Below, one piece after another: positions 1-12,476 of a DNA stretch of 64,000 nt. Origin of the DNA: Agaricus subrufescens (taxonomy: Eukaryota > Basidiomycota > Agaricomycetes > Agaricales > Agaricaceae); the NCBI GenBank assembly GCA_029945375.1, contig CM057061.1:2046001-2110000 (forward strand). The letters are read 5' to 3'. The position numbers and the translations under genes are program-made. The notes under the pieces were generated by a model. It was given only the letters and a program-made list of their open reading frames with translations. It was not told where the DNA came from and did no database searches. Within the stretch, counting starts at the first letter, position 1; each line of letters starts with the position of its first letter.

Positions 1-538
1 AATCCGTAAAACCCGCCGCTATTTTTTTTTTTGGCCCCGTGTCCGAGTCTGGATGTATTATTTTTTTTCTTTTCTTCCCTCTTCTTTTATTAAAGGCGAC
101 TTTTCTTTCTGTCTGTTAATCTTGTAAAAGGCCTTGGAGTTATCAGGGGAAAAAAAACCCCCCAGTTTTTTTTTTTTTGGAGTTTAGTTTTGGGTGTATA
201 GTAGTAGGTTTTTTTTTAGCTGTGATATACAAGTGGGTTTTTGATGATTTGTAGAGTAGGAAAGGATAAAAGTTTTGTTGTTGATGTTTTTTCGATTATG
301 CGGCGTTGGTGTGTTTGATGCATTTAGATAAGACCGAGAGATGTGATCATCATTGGCGACACTGAATGAAATTTTGAGGTTGCTTTTAGCGCGTCGCGTA
401 GGACGAAATTTGAGTTGAGCTGCGTTATGTTATTTCACATCTATCTCTTGGGTATCAGTAAATGCATGTAGAGGCGAGAAGCATCTTCCCACGGTAATCC
501 TAATTTATCACTTACAGACTGACTTTCGCGAACAACAC
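1..538. other. T-rich upstream region, left edge
   Basis: No coding stretch is supported here. The plus strand is rich in T-tracts (for example around 28-38, 61-69 and 166-178), which fits a fungal promoter or 5' leader for the MMS22-like gene starting at 539. Nothing at the left edge looks like the end of a gene running in from outside. Confidence 0.5.
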
Positions 539-3500
539 ATGAACGATGCGAACGCGATCGAGGAAGACTATGTTGAGACATCCGACGTCGAAGAACTTGC
601 AGAGTTGCATAGGATACCCGCAGAGGAGTCTTCTTCATCTACACGAATCATGACACCAGAACGTAGCCCTCGAGAGGACGGTGGTGATAGGAAACGCCGG
701 AAGGTTAGTGTCTCGCTGCCCATTAAGTTCTTATATCTGATATGCCTAACTGCGTCTAGCTCAGTCATACTACTTATGAGGCCAGCACATCTCTACCCCA
801 TGAATCTTCGCAAATCTCCCGCGAAATTCTACCCTTGACTGTTGCATCACACACGAGAGGTGTGGACGCGATACAAGCTTATGCGGGAAATGAGGTCAAG
901 ATGGAAGTTGACAAACAACCCAGCCCTGAGTCTCTGGGACATTTAGACGCGTCTCAGAATGACTCACGACACGAGACCAACGACGACGGTGACGATGATC
1001 CCCTGAACCACTTTGTGCGTGTAAACTTTTCTGCTTTTATTTGTGAATTAAGACTGTTCATAGGCATACCCTATATCTTCACAAAATCTCACTCCAAAGG
1101 ACAATCTTACTCGGGAAAGGCTACCTCACCTAGAAACAAATGTTAATCAGGAAGAATCTGAAGACGAGCTTGATTCAATCCGTCCGGAAATCTCTCTACC
1201 TCATTCAAACCGCTCTGAAGCCGTTGGGACATCTGTAACCAGTCCCCACAAAGAAGACGTTACCTCTAATAATCTATCCTTGTCTCCCCTCTCTTCGGTT
1301 GGAGGTGATGACCAAGCTAGTACTGCAGTACTGCAAAACAGGAGTAATCCATCACCGAATATAGCCGCAATCGACATAACAAATCTCGCGGAGGACGAGG
1401 CTCTTGCCAGGTATTCACTTCGTCGTCGACAACCGAATCAATTACATCCATATCGTTTCGACGAGTATGTGTACAAGAGAAATCTGAAAAACAATCCTGC
1501 TGCTTTCATCGATGTCCTCCACCTTCGGAGGCGTCGTGGCAATCAACCAGAGGACCGTTACGAAGAGGATGACTATGTAGAAGAGAATACTCAAGAACAA
1601 TCGGTTCAGAGTGAGGGTCAACCCGAGGACACAAATCCTTCTTTGGCGCCAAATTTACTTGGCCTAGTCGATCCTCTTTCGGATTCTGAAAGTGGGGAGG
1701 ATGATCTTCTTGAGGAAGCTCGGCGGATTGATAGGGATATAAGGAGGAGAAAGAAAGCGGAGGAAGCGAGACAAAAGGAAGCTAGAGAGGAAGAGCGGAG
1801 AGAGAGGGAAAGGCTAAAGGCAGCAAAACAGGCTCAACGGAGGCCCAAACGTTTTCCGGCATTGGATGTTCCCAGTCACCAGAACGGACAAGAGTCACAG
1901 GTCTGTAGAGCCAGAGTGTTGACGGTCTGGATTCACGACTCATCAATCCGTAGAATTATGAGGTCCGAAATGAAGCTTCTCCACTACGAACACAATCACG
2001 GGTAACTCCCGTTTTCAAATCACCCTCTCCTACACCTACTACACCTACACAAGATGTCGACGAGCGAGACGAAACGAATGGGCAAGAAAGAAACAATGAA
2101 TTACAAGCTCTACAGGACTACTTTATGGATGATCTTGCGATGGCTTCTGAGGAATTCGAGTCGAGAACTGTTGCTTCTGAACCTCCTACTTCTACAAAGT
2201 CTGTGGATCCGGAGGAAACTTCTTCTTCAAGCTCGGTACAGAATAGTGACGGCAATTCGAGCTCTGATTCTGATCATGACAATGTGCCAAGGACCGGCAG
2301 TAAACGATATCGCGAAATCTATAAACTATATCCCCGTAGCATGGCTGACGCACTACTGAAGGGGAATCATAAACAGCGTTCACGGCGACGCGACGCGGAA
2401 AGTCCGGCAGAGGAGGGACCCCTACTCCCGGGACAGTCACGAGCCCGAAGAGCTGCCAACCCGAAAGACGCTAGGGACATTCGGGGTGATTCAGAAAGCG
2501 ATGAAAGCGACAACGAAAGAAATTTGACGCCTCCTGCGCCTTCCACAAGTGGTTACTCCCGTGATTATTTGGATTACGACACGAATGACAATATTTCGCA
2601 AGTACCTGCGCAGGAAGTTGGACGTGTTCGGACTCAAGGCCGCCGTCGAAGCAACACGCAATCCTCCGTTTTGTCGCCTGAAGTCATTGAAATTTCCGAT
2701 GACGAAAGCAGTGGCCATAGCTCTGAAGAGGACGTGATGGATGAAGATGATCTCAAAACTCTTCTGGGTGACGATGATGCTGGAATAGTCTATGATGCAG
2801 GACTTGGTCATAATGCTGTAAAAGAAGAAAGTATGATTGACTGGATGCTGTCACGAACACGTATTGTTGGCTCTACCATCTCAAGACCAAAAACGGCTAG
2901 ACGTCGTCAGCATCTTTCGAAGAAGGGTTCGAATCGAGCGGGTAGCTCTCGTAGTTTGCAGTCGAATTTCAAGATTGATGTTACTACCCGTGGTGCTCAC
3001 CGACCCGGAAAGGAGCGGCAAACTCTCCTCCCTTTCGCCAATCACACTTCCATAGGAAATGCAAGTTCTTCGAGTAACAAGCCACAAGGTGTGTCAAAGA
3101 GATATATGATTGTCTATGAATTAGGAACTAATACCAGCTTTCAGTAAAAATGGCTCCTGATGCGATTGTTGTCGAAGTACAGGGAACAGAAAGAAAAAGC
3201 TGGAAGGAAAGGCGCAAGGAACGCAGAGAACGCGCGAAGCGACAGGGCGTGTATTCCATGGCCAACCCACATGCAACAGCAATTACGTCGGGAAAGTCAA
3301 AAAAACCAATGAAGGTCACTCTTGACACTAACAACGACGACTTTTATCAATCATTTGCTCCTCAATACCAACCTTTAGATGTCGGTGTCAATACGAAGGG
3401 CAAAAGTAGACCGCCAGTTCCTCACAGACTACCCGATGAGCGGACAGATCAACCAGAGTCGTCCTCGACTATGAATAAGTCCCGACCACGACTCAGGAGG

Positions 3501-6500
3501 CGGAATCACCCGGTCCATCAATGCACAGTTGACATGGGCGTAGAACCTTTGCGGCTTGGTACTACCTTCAACCCAAGAAGTCTTTTGGGAGAAAGACATT
3601 TGCATGACCTCCTTGAAACTTTTACGCCCGGATCTCCCCCCCGTCGCCCCGATCCGACGTATCTGTGTTATATCAATATCAATTCTTCGATGAGCCCAGA
3701 AGCCTTTCTGCAGGATCTCAAACGTGTATTCGATGGGTTATTGGCCTTCGCCTCTGAGATACCGTCTGACGGTTATGAAGAAAGGGTGAAAGATTGGAGT
3801 GCTCTCACTCGGTCTGCCTGCCAACATATATCTTGGTTCTATCATCAGAATGATGGAGAGAGCCGTCACAGCTTATCATCATCGGTCAAGGAGGCAGTAT
3901 TTTCGACTACATCAAAGCTCGTGGACATACCTCCTGATCCCCTGAATATCACCATTCTATCACTCTGCTGGTTTTGTATCGAAGCGTCTGTTCGGTCCGG
4001 CCATCGTTATAGCTCTTCGAATCTACCGGAAGTGTGTCCCACTCGTGCATCGGTCGGACTGTTGGTCCAGCTTCTCGTTGGTTATGGGCTTCGTAAACCA
4101 TATAAAGCTGCCAAGAAAAGTCAGGTTCTATATGATACGAAAACCCCAGGTTATGCAGCCCAGATGTGGGTCTGTTTGCTGCATCTTCTTGTAGCCGGCG
4201 ACGAGCAACCTCCAGATGGAACACACAAGGAAAGCTCGTTTTGGACGGAAATTCTTCTATACTATCAGAGACTACCTCCGACCAACACATTTGATTTCGC
4301 AGAAAGCCTCTGGGAAACTGTTTTCGCCCTAATGGCGCTGTCCCACTTTTCACCTTTTGGGCTTGTCTGTGACAAATCTTACCTTCCACCATCGTGGTCA
4401 ATCGTTGTACGTGCAATTAAACAGGTTCAACTAGCTCAAGGGGATAAAATTAAAGATATCGCCTCAACAACTCTAGAGCAACGTGACGGCTATTTCTATA
4501 TCGTGATATCTCGCTGCCACCATCTTTTGCATCGGTGGAAATGGAAGATGGACCATTCGTTCGGAATGTTAACCCAGCTCATTGATGTCTTCCGTGCACG
4601 CAATTTCGTGAACCTGCATGGAGAAAAGGCCGACTATCCCGACTTTATGCTGCACGGTGATTGGAGTTCTCTTTTCCAATTAAATCCTGCAAACGATTCC
4701 GGTTTCACTCTGGTCATAAAACTTCTTACACGTGCAATTGAATTCAAGTGCCTCTCTGAGGCGGAAATCAGGAAGATGGTTTCACTCATTATCCCAGTGT
4801 CAAAGTTCAAGATTCAGGAAACCATACCAGGTGTAGACGATCTGTCCCCAATATGCAACCGTTTTGCGGCCCTTGCCTTTGTCATTGGCGTGGACTCTAT
4901 ATATACCACACGGATAGTAAAGCAAGTGCAGAAAAGTATTGATTTTGAAGCATCGGATCCTACAACTCAACTGCTCACCATTCGAGGTATCAAATCCTTG
5001 CTATCACTTCTCATACAGCGAAACATAGGCCTACAAGATGTTATCAATTGGTTTAACATAGTCATAATCAGTGTAGCGTCCCAGTTCAAAATGTTGCGTC
5101 CATCACTGACCAAACAAGCGCATGGTGCTAAAATCCGGGAGAATTCTCTCTCTCTTCTTGTCCTATCCTTATACGCCACGGGGCGAGCAGCGATGGAGGC
5201 ATTTGCCCATAGAGCGCAATACCCAGATACCACTATTATTCGTAAGTTTGATTTTGCTTACATTTACACACCATATCTAACACCTGATGGTCAGTCGCTT
5301 TTAAACCGTTTCTTGAATCTGAATGTATGAAGTTGATAGAAGAGGCAAACTGTAACATGGTTGAGATGCGACGGTTCATCGAAAGCTTTTTAAATGCTCG
5401 TTACAAACTCCTGCCATTGCCGTCCGGGCCCAGCCTTCCAGCTGCGCAGGTGGACGAACCAGAAAGTCAAGATTATGACTTTGATATTGACTTCAATGAT
5501 CCCACGACCCTGGCACTATTGGGTGATCAAGAGGATGGTTTTGCATCCATCAAAGAAAAAGAAGCAAGTGTGAATCTTGTGCATGATGTATGTCCCTACC
5601 TGTGCCTAAATTCTCTCCTGTTGAAACTGTACAAGGTTATATTCCCCTTATTCTGGGCAGCGCAAAGGAAGATACAACGATTTTGTGATTCCGCCTCTAG
5701 TTTTGTTGTGGAACATGATCTTTTGAGGACCTTGGATAGCTGGAGTCGTTGTCTTGTTGGATGTATGCACATCATCATTCAACATAAGGCGTTACCTGTA
5801 AGTTGAACTCTATTTCATCTTTCTTTCTCATCGTAATTTCTTAGACCTGGGATTTTTGCTTGAAAGAAGTCTCAAACTTGTTGAGTCGTATTCGCATCAA
5901 CTGGTTGAGAATCCGGATAAAGCTCGTCGTCTACTTTGAGATTCTGCGACATGACCCTTCTTTTTACACTGTAAGTTGACTGGTCATTTATCGGTTCTTG
6001 TACTCATCAGGAGAGGAAGTCAACAAAGTCAGAATATCTTGAACTTTTCTTCGAGTCATTCGCAATCCACGAATTGACGATTGAGCCTACTTTCTGGCGT
6101 CGCATCGTACTACACGAGAACAGCAGTAATGCTTTATTCAAAGATACCGCGGCGGCGCTGATTCAATTCGAGGATGGAGGTAGTCTCGATAGTAAAGGCT
6201 TTAGAACTGCACTTTTGCAAGGTGATTCTCCCCATTTCCCAATCCACGCACATCAACTCATATATCATACAACAATTCTAGTCTTTTTCGCAAAAATAGA
6301 GTCTAGTCTCCAAGATAACACGCCAGACTCCAGCTCCCAAATCGAACTCTGTCTCAAATTCTTGTCCGCGATACGCGGCACTCTCCAAGTAAGATATCCA
6401 CAGTCTTTCCTGTACGATCTTGATCACTCATCTTCGAAAAATAATAATAATAGGATTTGACAACCCAATCTCAAGATGGAACCGAGTATCATACCTGGTG

Positions 6501-6582
6501 TAAAGATATCGTGGCCTTGTTCGATAAATATCCTCGACTCCGACATCATCAACGGCTGTCGTTTCTGATGTCCCGGTTGTAA
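539..6582 (+). CDS. MMS22: Mus7/Mms22-family replication-repair protein, multi-exon
   Basis: Mms22/Mus7 proteins act in the nucleus with a cullin-based ubiquitin ligase and protect stalled or broken replication forks. The family match rests on a central block at about 3540-3840 (SLLGERHLHDLLETF, then SALTRSACQHISWFY) and on the N-terminal RYSLRRRQ motif at about 1413-1436. The N-terminal half is acidic, Ser-rich and low complexity with charged Lys/Arg/Glu runs. The C-terminal half is the helical conserved part, open from 3150 to 5330. The start at 539 opens an acidic exon ending near 703 at a GTTAGT donor. Exon 2 runs about 763-1014. Later exons are joined by short introns up to the final exon, whose stop is TAA at 6580-6582. 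Exon limits in the Ser-rich half (1880-2120) are the least certain. Family assignment is fairly secure; function is inferred from the family. Confidence 0.8.
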
Positions 6583-7383
6583 AATTTCACTAAAAAAAAA
6601 ATAACCTATACTTGTAGTAGTATTTATACCTTTCTTTTTTGTTCACGCCTCATTTGGATCTGTATTAATTGTTTTTTTGCTCTCTATTTTTTTTTTTGGA
6701 ATAGCTAAAATCCACGGATGTTTCAAGGGAACTGAGATATCCTCTGTTTCTATCGTATGTTGCAAAAAAAAAAAAAAAAAAAAATTAAGCAGTCAATTGA
6801 AAAAAGGACCAGCCGGCCGCTCTTTCAAGCATAAGAATTCTCGTTCGCAAACAGGAGATCAGACACCCGAAGAAGTCAGCCAGGTAAAAAAAAACAAACA
6901 CTCTTACGCCATCGCATAGTAACACAACGTCCTCTATTCCCCACTCAACTAAATCAAAAATATCCATCATACAAAGGATATGTATTTTATACAGCAGTAC
7001 AATAAAATAGTAGGTAAGGAAACGAACAAAGGTATAGTATATAGTATAACCCTTCAAGTAATCACGAACGTCGTAGCACGAGAGAGGAATTCATAAACTC
7101 TAGCTATCCTGCATATGTTAAAGAAAATATAGTAAGTAGGAAACCGAACAAAGGTATAGTAAATAGCCCCTTGAAGTAGTCATGAACACATCGTAGTAGT
7201 AAAGGGAAGGGGAGGAATTCATACTCTTAACCCCCTGCGCATGATAAGAAAAACAAAACTCCTCCCCCGAAGAAGTAATAATAACACACGTGTAAAAAAA
7301 GGAAATCCAACATACATATAGAGAGAAAAAAAGACTCATAAAATTTCATGAATGAAAAAAAAAAAAACACAGGAAACCATCCT
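6583..7383. other. Convergent 3' intergenic region
   Basis: This lies between the 3' ends of the MMS22-like gene (+) and the coiled-coil gene (-). It is AT-rich with long homopolymer tracts (poly-A around 6763-6784) and holds a degenerate tandem duplication listed separately. The short open frames here are low complexity and not credible as genes. Confidence 0.5.
7007..7243. repeat. Degenerate tandem duplication, about 122-bp period
   Basis: Two diverged copies lie side by side, about 7007-7117 and 7129-7243. Shared blocks in the same order are CGAACAAAGGTATAGTA, then a CTTCAAGTA / CTTGAAGTA block, a CGTAG block, GAGGAATTCATA and a final GCATATG / GCGCATG block. Divergence and small indels suggest an old duplication in noncoding 3' DNA. 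Confidence 0.75.
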
Positions 7384-9115
7384 TCACCCAACAACAACAG
7401 CCGACTGCGAAACAACACCATCACTCACCCTAGTATCCTTCTTCACATCTTCCAATCCCTCATCACCATCACCATCATCATCAACACCATCCTCAGATCC
7501 CCCAGCCACCTTAACTACACCCGTATACTCCTCTCCCCTAGGACTAAGAGGTTCAACAACCGAAGAAGACGCATCCGACACAGATACACTCCTCCCCGAA
7601 GTAGAATCACGTTGTAAATTACTAGGCCGGGTAATCGCAGCATTAGTCTGAAGTGAAGAATTAGATGATGTACTCGTCGCAGTCGCCGTAGTCGTAGTAG
7701 TCGCATTCGTATTCATAGCACTTGTAGTCGTAGCCGCAGTCGTCACAGACGACGAACTCGTCCTCGAACTAAAAAACCCGCCCAACCTCGAAAATGGTGC
7801 CGAAGCAGTAGCAGCAAGCGTCGGAACAGACGTCGAAGACGAAGGTGAAGTCGCAGGCGGCGAAGAAGAAGCAGGCGGGACAGCGGTATTCACAACAGGA
7901 GCAGGAGCAGGAGGAGAAGGTTGTTGTTTCACCGTATTATCCCCCTTCCAAAGTTTAAACCCCCACCCCGAACTCGTCGCAGCAGTCTTCTTACTCTCCT
8001 CCCCAACACCATTATTATTGTTACCCACAGCAGACGGCGGAGGCGGCAACTTCATCCCCAAATCCTGCGGTCCATTCTCCCCAACCTGATTCTCCTCAAT
8101 AAAACTCCTCAAAGCCCGAACACACAATTCCGAAGCCTCCTTTCCTTCATTAGCCTCCACAAGTTCCATCCTCGTATCCGACAACTCTTTCTTCAAAACC
8201 TCAACCTCCTTCTTCAACGCATCAATCTCAGGTGACGGCGCAGGTGGAGTCACAGCCGGCGGAAGAGGAACATGATCAGAAGTCGGCGGCGAATATTTAA
8301 AAAGGGATCTTCGAGAACCAGACGGTGGTGCCAAGCCAGGATCATTTAATGATCCTGATGGGACTTGTCCATTCAAGGTAGGACTCAAATCCGGCATGAC
8401 GCTACCATCAACCGAAATCGAAGAAACGCGTCGATGTCCATTACTCGATCTCCCAGTCAGGGGCGTAAATGACGCCCTCTTCGACGACGGTGGTCCACTA
8501 AATCCAGGAATATTCGCCCTAGATAAATCTAAAGCACCAGGAGCAGCACTCTGTCTTCGACTTTCAGTCTGTAATCGCATCAAACCTCGTCTAAAAAAAA
8601 AAAATCAACATCAAGCAAAAGTGTTTTATAAAAACTCAAAACCCCTACCGGCTTTCCTCGACTTTATGCCTCAGGAGTGCGATATCCTCTTCATCCTGTT
8701 TAATCTTCTTCTTCGCAGCACTAAGCTGTTCTTCATAATCCGTAGCTTTCTCCGTCATCAACTGTAACGTATCCTGCAACGAAGCTTCCCTCGTCGTAGA
8801 ACCATCAAGAAGCTTCAATAGGTCATTACGTTCCTTAGTCATATCATCTATCGTCTTCTTCAACTCCGCAACAATATGTGCCAGAACTTGCGGGTCTAGT
8901 GGTTCATGTTGATGATCCTGTTGTTGTTGTTGTCGTAGCGAGTGTACGCTGGCTAGAGCGCTGGGAGTCTGTGGAGGAGAGCTATCCAGTTCGAGCTGGC
9001 GTTCGAGTTCTAGGCTGAGCTGGATAGAGGCATGCTTTGGGTCTTGGGCACCATCGCCGGCCGAGGGGGTAGATTCTGTCATCGGGGGAGGTTGTGCTAG
9101 CTGTGGGGAGGACAT
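7384..9115 (-). CDS. Ser/Thr-rich coiled-coil protein of unknown function
   Basis: Two exons are clear: 9115-8649 and 8590-7384, joined by one short intron (donor GTAGGG, acceptor TAG after a poly-T tract) that keeps frame through an Arg codon. The start at 9115 (MSSPQLAQPP) precedes a Gln-rich patch at 8917-8940. A coiled coil of about 100 residues follows (from VLAHIVAELKKTIDDMTKER through the exon junction to LMRLQTESRRQS). A second heptad stretch (EIDALKKEVEVLKKEL) lies near the middle. The remainder is Ser/Thr/Pro/Ala-rich and probably disordered. I recognise no catalytic domain. The architecture suggests a cytoplasmic scaffold or adaptor, which is inference only. It is followed on the same strand by nothing for 800 bp, and is convergent with the MMS22-like gene. 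Confidence 0.7.
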
Positions 9116-9366
9116 GGTGGCAGGGGCCAGGTTGTTTCGAAAGTACCGAGTTGACAACCCTTCATCACGTGTATCAACGACATAAGTACATTTATATTCT
9201 ACCTTAGATTTCTTTTCTTTTATTTCCATACAACAAAAAAAGCAAGCTAACCTGTCCAGTATAAGCATAAGAAAAAATACACCCCTACCACCATATACAC
9301 CTTCCAAAAAGCAAAAAAAAGAAAAAACACAAAAAAGAAATCAAACCAACAAAAGATGAGAGAATT

Positions 9367-12171
9367 CTACTCAGCCGCGTGCGTCAGTGGATCAATGCAT
9401 ATGATACCATCTCTTTCACTCCATGGATACCCCCAACGATGAACCCATTCTCGTACACCCGTTGCCAAGCGATTGCGGGAGGCGCCCCGAGAAGGATCCT
9501 GAGTCCCCGTATGTTTCTCTTCTCCGACAACTGCGTAGGCTAATTGTAACAACCATCAGTGTCACGTATCTCCCTGACAGTTTAAAGGTACACACCTAAA
9601 CCATAAAAGTGTTCCCTTTCCAACTGTAATAGGAACAGATGGTTAGCACAATGAAAAGATGAAACATTGTCAAGAATACTACTCACAGAAAGCAAAAACT
9701 GTTCCAGCACTTCCGTAGCCTCATTCGAATGGAGACCATGCAAATCAAGCATACATTCAGTTCTCTCCTCCGTCGTCAACTTTCCATCCCCAACAACCTT
9801 CCTCGCAACACCCAAAGTCACACCCAGGCCGGAACCACAAGGTCTTCCCCGTGCACTCCGGTCCCCAGGATCATCCGACCAACTTAGATCTCTTGCTCTC
9901 ACAGCCTGTTCTGCCAGACTAGATCGTTCCCTAACCAGTTTAGACGCGGCATTAGCCATCTCGGTAGACATTTTTGCGTTCAGATCATGCCCTTCCTTAC
10001 TAAACCGCTTAGCTGCAGCGCCGTCTCCACGTCTCCATGCATCAGCAGCGCGCGACAAGCAGGCGTTACGCGCTGCACCCAACTGTAGCGCACGTTGACG
10101 ATAGTTCATGTATAATTGATTGACAGCATCGCCGGTGGGCAAGGTCGGCAACAAGGTGGGGGGATGAAGTTTCAAACGTGGCGAGGGTCGAGGAGCAACG
10201 ATGGCTGATTGGTGGTGTAGATTGTCCGCAGCTGGTCCCATCACACGAGCCAACTGAACGCCATTGATTTTTGGGGGTGGTGGTTTTTTGACAGCAGCCG
10301 CGAATCGAGTGCGTCCCGGATCGTAAAAGCCTCCGGGTTTGTTCATCCTCACAACATTGCCCTCATATCCAAGTACAGGGAACTCGTCAACGGGATTGTG
10401 CATCTCGGGTGGACCGTAATGACCCTGTCCCCCTCCATGTATATTCGCTCGTGACATCGCAATGTTCAAATTTGCCATATCCACATCTTTCGGCAAATGA
10501 TGGAGAAACTCGCAAGCTTCATTTTTAGCACACATGCCTCTCAGCCAGAAGCGACACAAGGCACGTTCCAGATCATGACTGGAACAACGCAGTATATCAG
10601 TACATGAGCGTCTGGACTAACAGCAAACAGACCTGAAACGACAGTCGGCACGAAGGCATTCTCCGGCGACGAAATATCTACAGACCCGATTACCAGATTG
10701 AGCGGGGCGCCCATTTGCATATCTCGGGGGAGCACCGCGGCCAGCACCATTGCTGTTGTTGTTGTTGTTGTGATAACCAGTTTTGACATTGCCGCGCATG
10801 GCACCGGCGGCATCTCGCGATATAAGGGTGACCCGGCTGCCCATAGGCTGCATGCGGACTTGCGAGGGCGAGGACGGCTGTGGGGGCAGGCCGCGGTCGA
10901 TCAACCAGCCCATGGCGCGCTCGAAATCGTAGCCATTGGCGGCGAGCGCCTCTTCGAGTTCTGATGGGGCGAGAGTCGAGCCAAAGACGGAACTAAGAAC
11001 ATCAAAGGGAGTCATGCCGCCCGTGAGAGCGGCGCTGGCTTCGGCATCGTCAACAGGATCATTGTTTCCATTCATGGCGAACGGAGGATATCCGTACTCA
11101 TAAGGTGGTTGGGTTCCCATCCGAGTGAGTTCTGAATCATCTGGCGGTGATACAGACCACTGATTGTCAAAGTCTGAGACGGTGAAGGGGGGTGGCAACT
11201 GGGTGTTGCTGTTGAAGGGATCGTACGGTTCCGGATCCTCGTCGTCGTCTTCATCGGGGCGGACAAAGGATCGGAGAGATGAGCTGGGGGTGAGTGCCCG
11301 GGGAGCAGAAGTGGTCTGATCGGCTATGAGTGGCGCAGCGATGGCGAGATTGGAGGGGGCGCGTGGAGAGCTGTGGGCCCACATGTCGGGAGAGGGGGTG
11401 TCGGCGCGGAGGAGCGAGCCGGGTTGGGACGAGGCAGAAGACAGCGGACGCGGGATGGGTCTGAACTCGGAGGCCTTGGCATTGAGAGAGCGGGAGGTGA
11501 GGAGGGGCGAGGCCGGGAGACTGGCGGTCCACTGGGCCTGGGCTTGGGTGGCCTGGGCATGGGCGAGGATAGGGGACGAGGAGGGCGAGTAGTCGCTCTT
11601 GGGGGACATGTAGGTGCGTGGCTCGCCGTTGGCAAGGGGAGAGGTGGCGGGCGTGTGCGGACGGCGATGGGGCCAGGCAAGAGGCGAGGGTGGGGCAGAA
11701 GAGGGCGTGTCTGGGCGTGCAGGGTAGAGACGGGCCGAGTGGGATGACGCCCGGGAAGAGGGACGGGAGACTGGCCGACGCGTCGGCGTCAGAAACAAAA
11801 AGGGGACGCCGGCCACGTCGTCGCGGTGCTTGTGCATGAGGTCCAGGACCGACTCCTCGAGCTGGGGGGGCGTGAATGGTCAGACAGCGGGCAGAGGTGG
11901 TGGTACGAACAGATTGGTTGTCGAGCCCGAACGTGTCCGCGAGCAGCGCCTTGAGCTCGTCCTCCTTCTCGTCCGCGAGCAGGGAGACGACGGCGGAGAG
12001 GAGGGCGGGGGGGACGCGGCCGAGGTCGTCCTGGTCGGCGTCTGCGTCATGGATGTCGGCGGGCTTGTGCTGGCGCGTGAGGGCGGCGAGCTGGGCGCGG
12101 GTGTGGGGGAACTTGAGGGGCGTCGCGTCGGGGGCGGCGGCGTCGGCGGGCAGGACGGCGAGCGAGGCCAT
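9367..12171 (-). CDS. CUE-like, CCCH zinc finger, DUF1771 and Smr domain protein
   Basis: The domain order is readable across exons. The N-terminal helical segment starts at 12171 (MASLAVLPADAAAPD). A Ser/Pro-rich linker follows, then a CUE/UBA-like helix bundle near 11020-10900 (TPFDVLSSVFGSTLAPSELE, later FERAMGWLIDRG). Next come two CCCH fingers, CRYFVAGECLRADCRF and, in the next exon, CRFWLRGMCAKNEACEFLHH. DUF1771 is at about 10110-9980 (NYRQRALQLGAARNACLSRA) and the Smr domain at about 9770-9367, with the signature LDLHGLHSNEATEVLEQFLL. A very small exon (LEREHFYGL, about 9602-9626) lies inside the Smr domain before the last exon (to TAG at 9367-9369). Smr domains bind or cut nucleic acid, and CCCH fingers usually bind RNA, so a role in mRNA quality control is likely but inferred. 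It shares a 305-bp divergent promoter with the zinc-cluster gene. Confidence 0.82.
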
Positions 12172-12476
12172 TGCTGCGGCAGCGAGCGCAGACCTGGCGA
12201 CCAGGCTGTTAGCAGAGGCGTGGGAACCGCAGAGCCATCTTTCCACACGCGTTGATCGCCGGGCCAGCCCCGCCGCGGCGCCCCCGCGCCGGGCATCCGG
12301 CCGCACGCAGCGACACTCGTCGTCGCCGGCGCGCCATCCGATATCGGGATCACAGCGTTTGATACGCCGTGGCCGCAGACGAGGCGGGCACAGCCACGCT
12401 GATCGGGCGCCGGGCATCTCCAGGGCCGTCGAGGCGCCAGCTTGGATAATCGCTGCGCCTCTCTGCTCTCCCCCCC
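12172..12476. promoter_or_regulatory. Divergent promoter, GC-rich
   Basis: This 305-bp interval separates the start codons of the CUE-CCCH-Smr gene (-) and the zinc-cluster gene (+). It must hold both promoters and leaders. It is GC-rich with no obvious TATA box. Confidence 0.6.
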
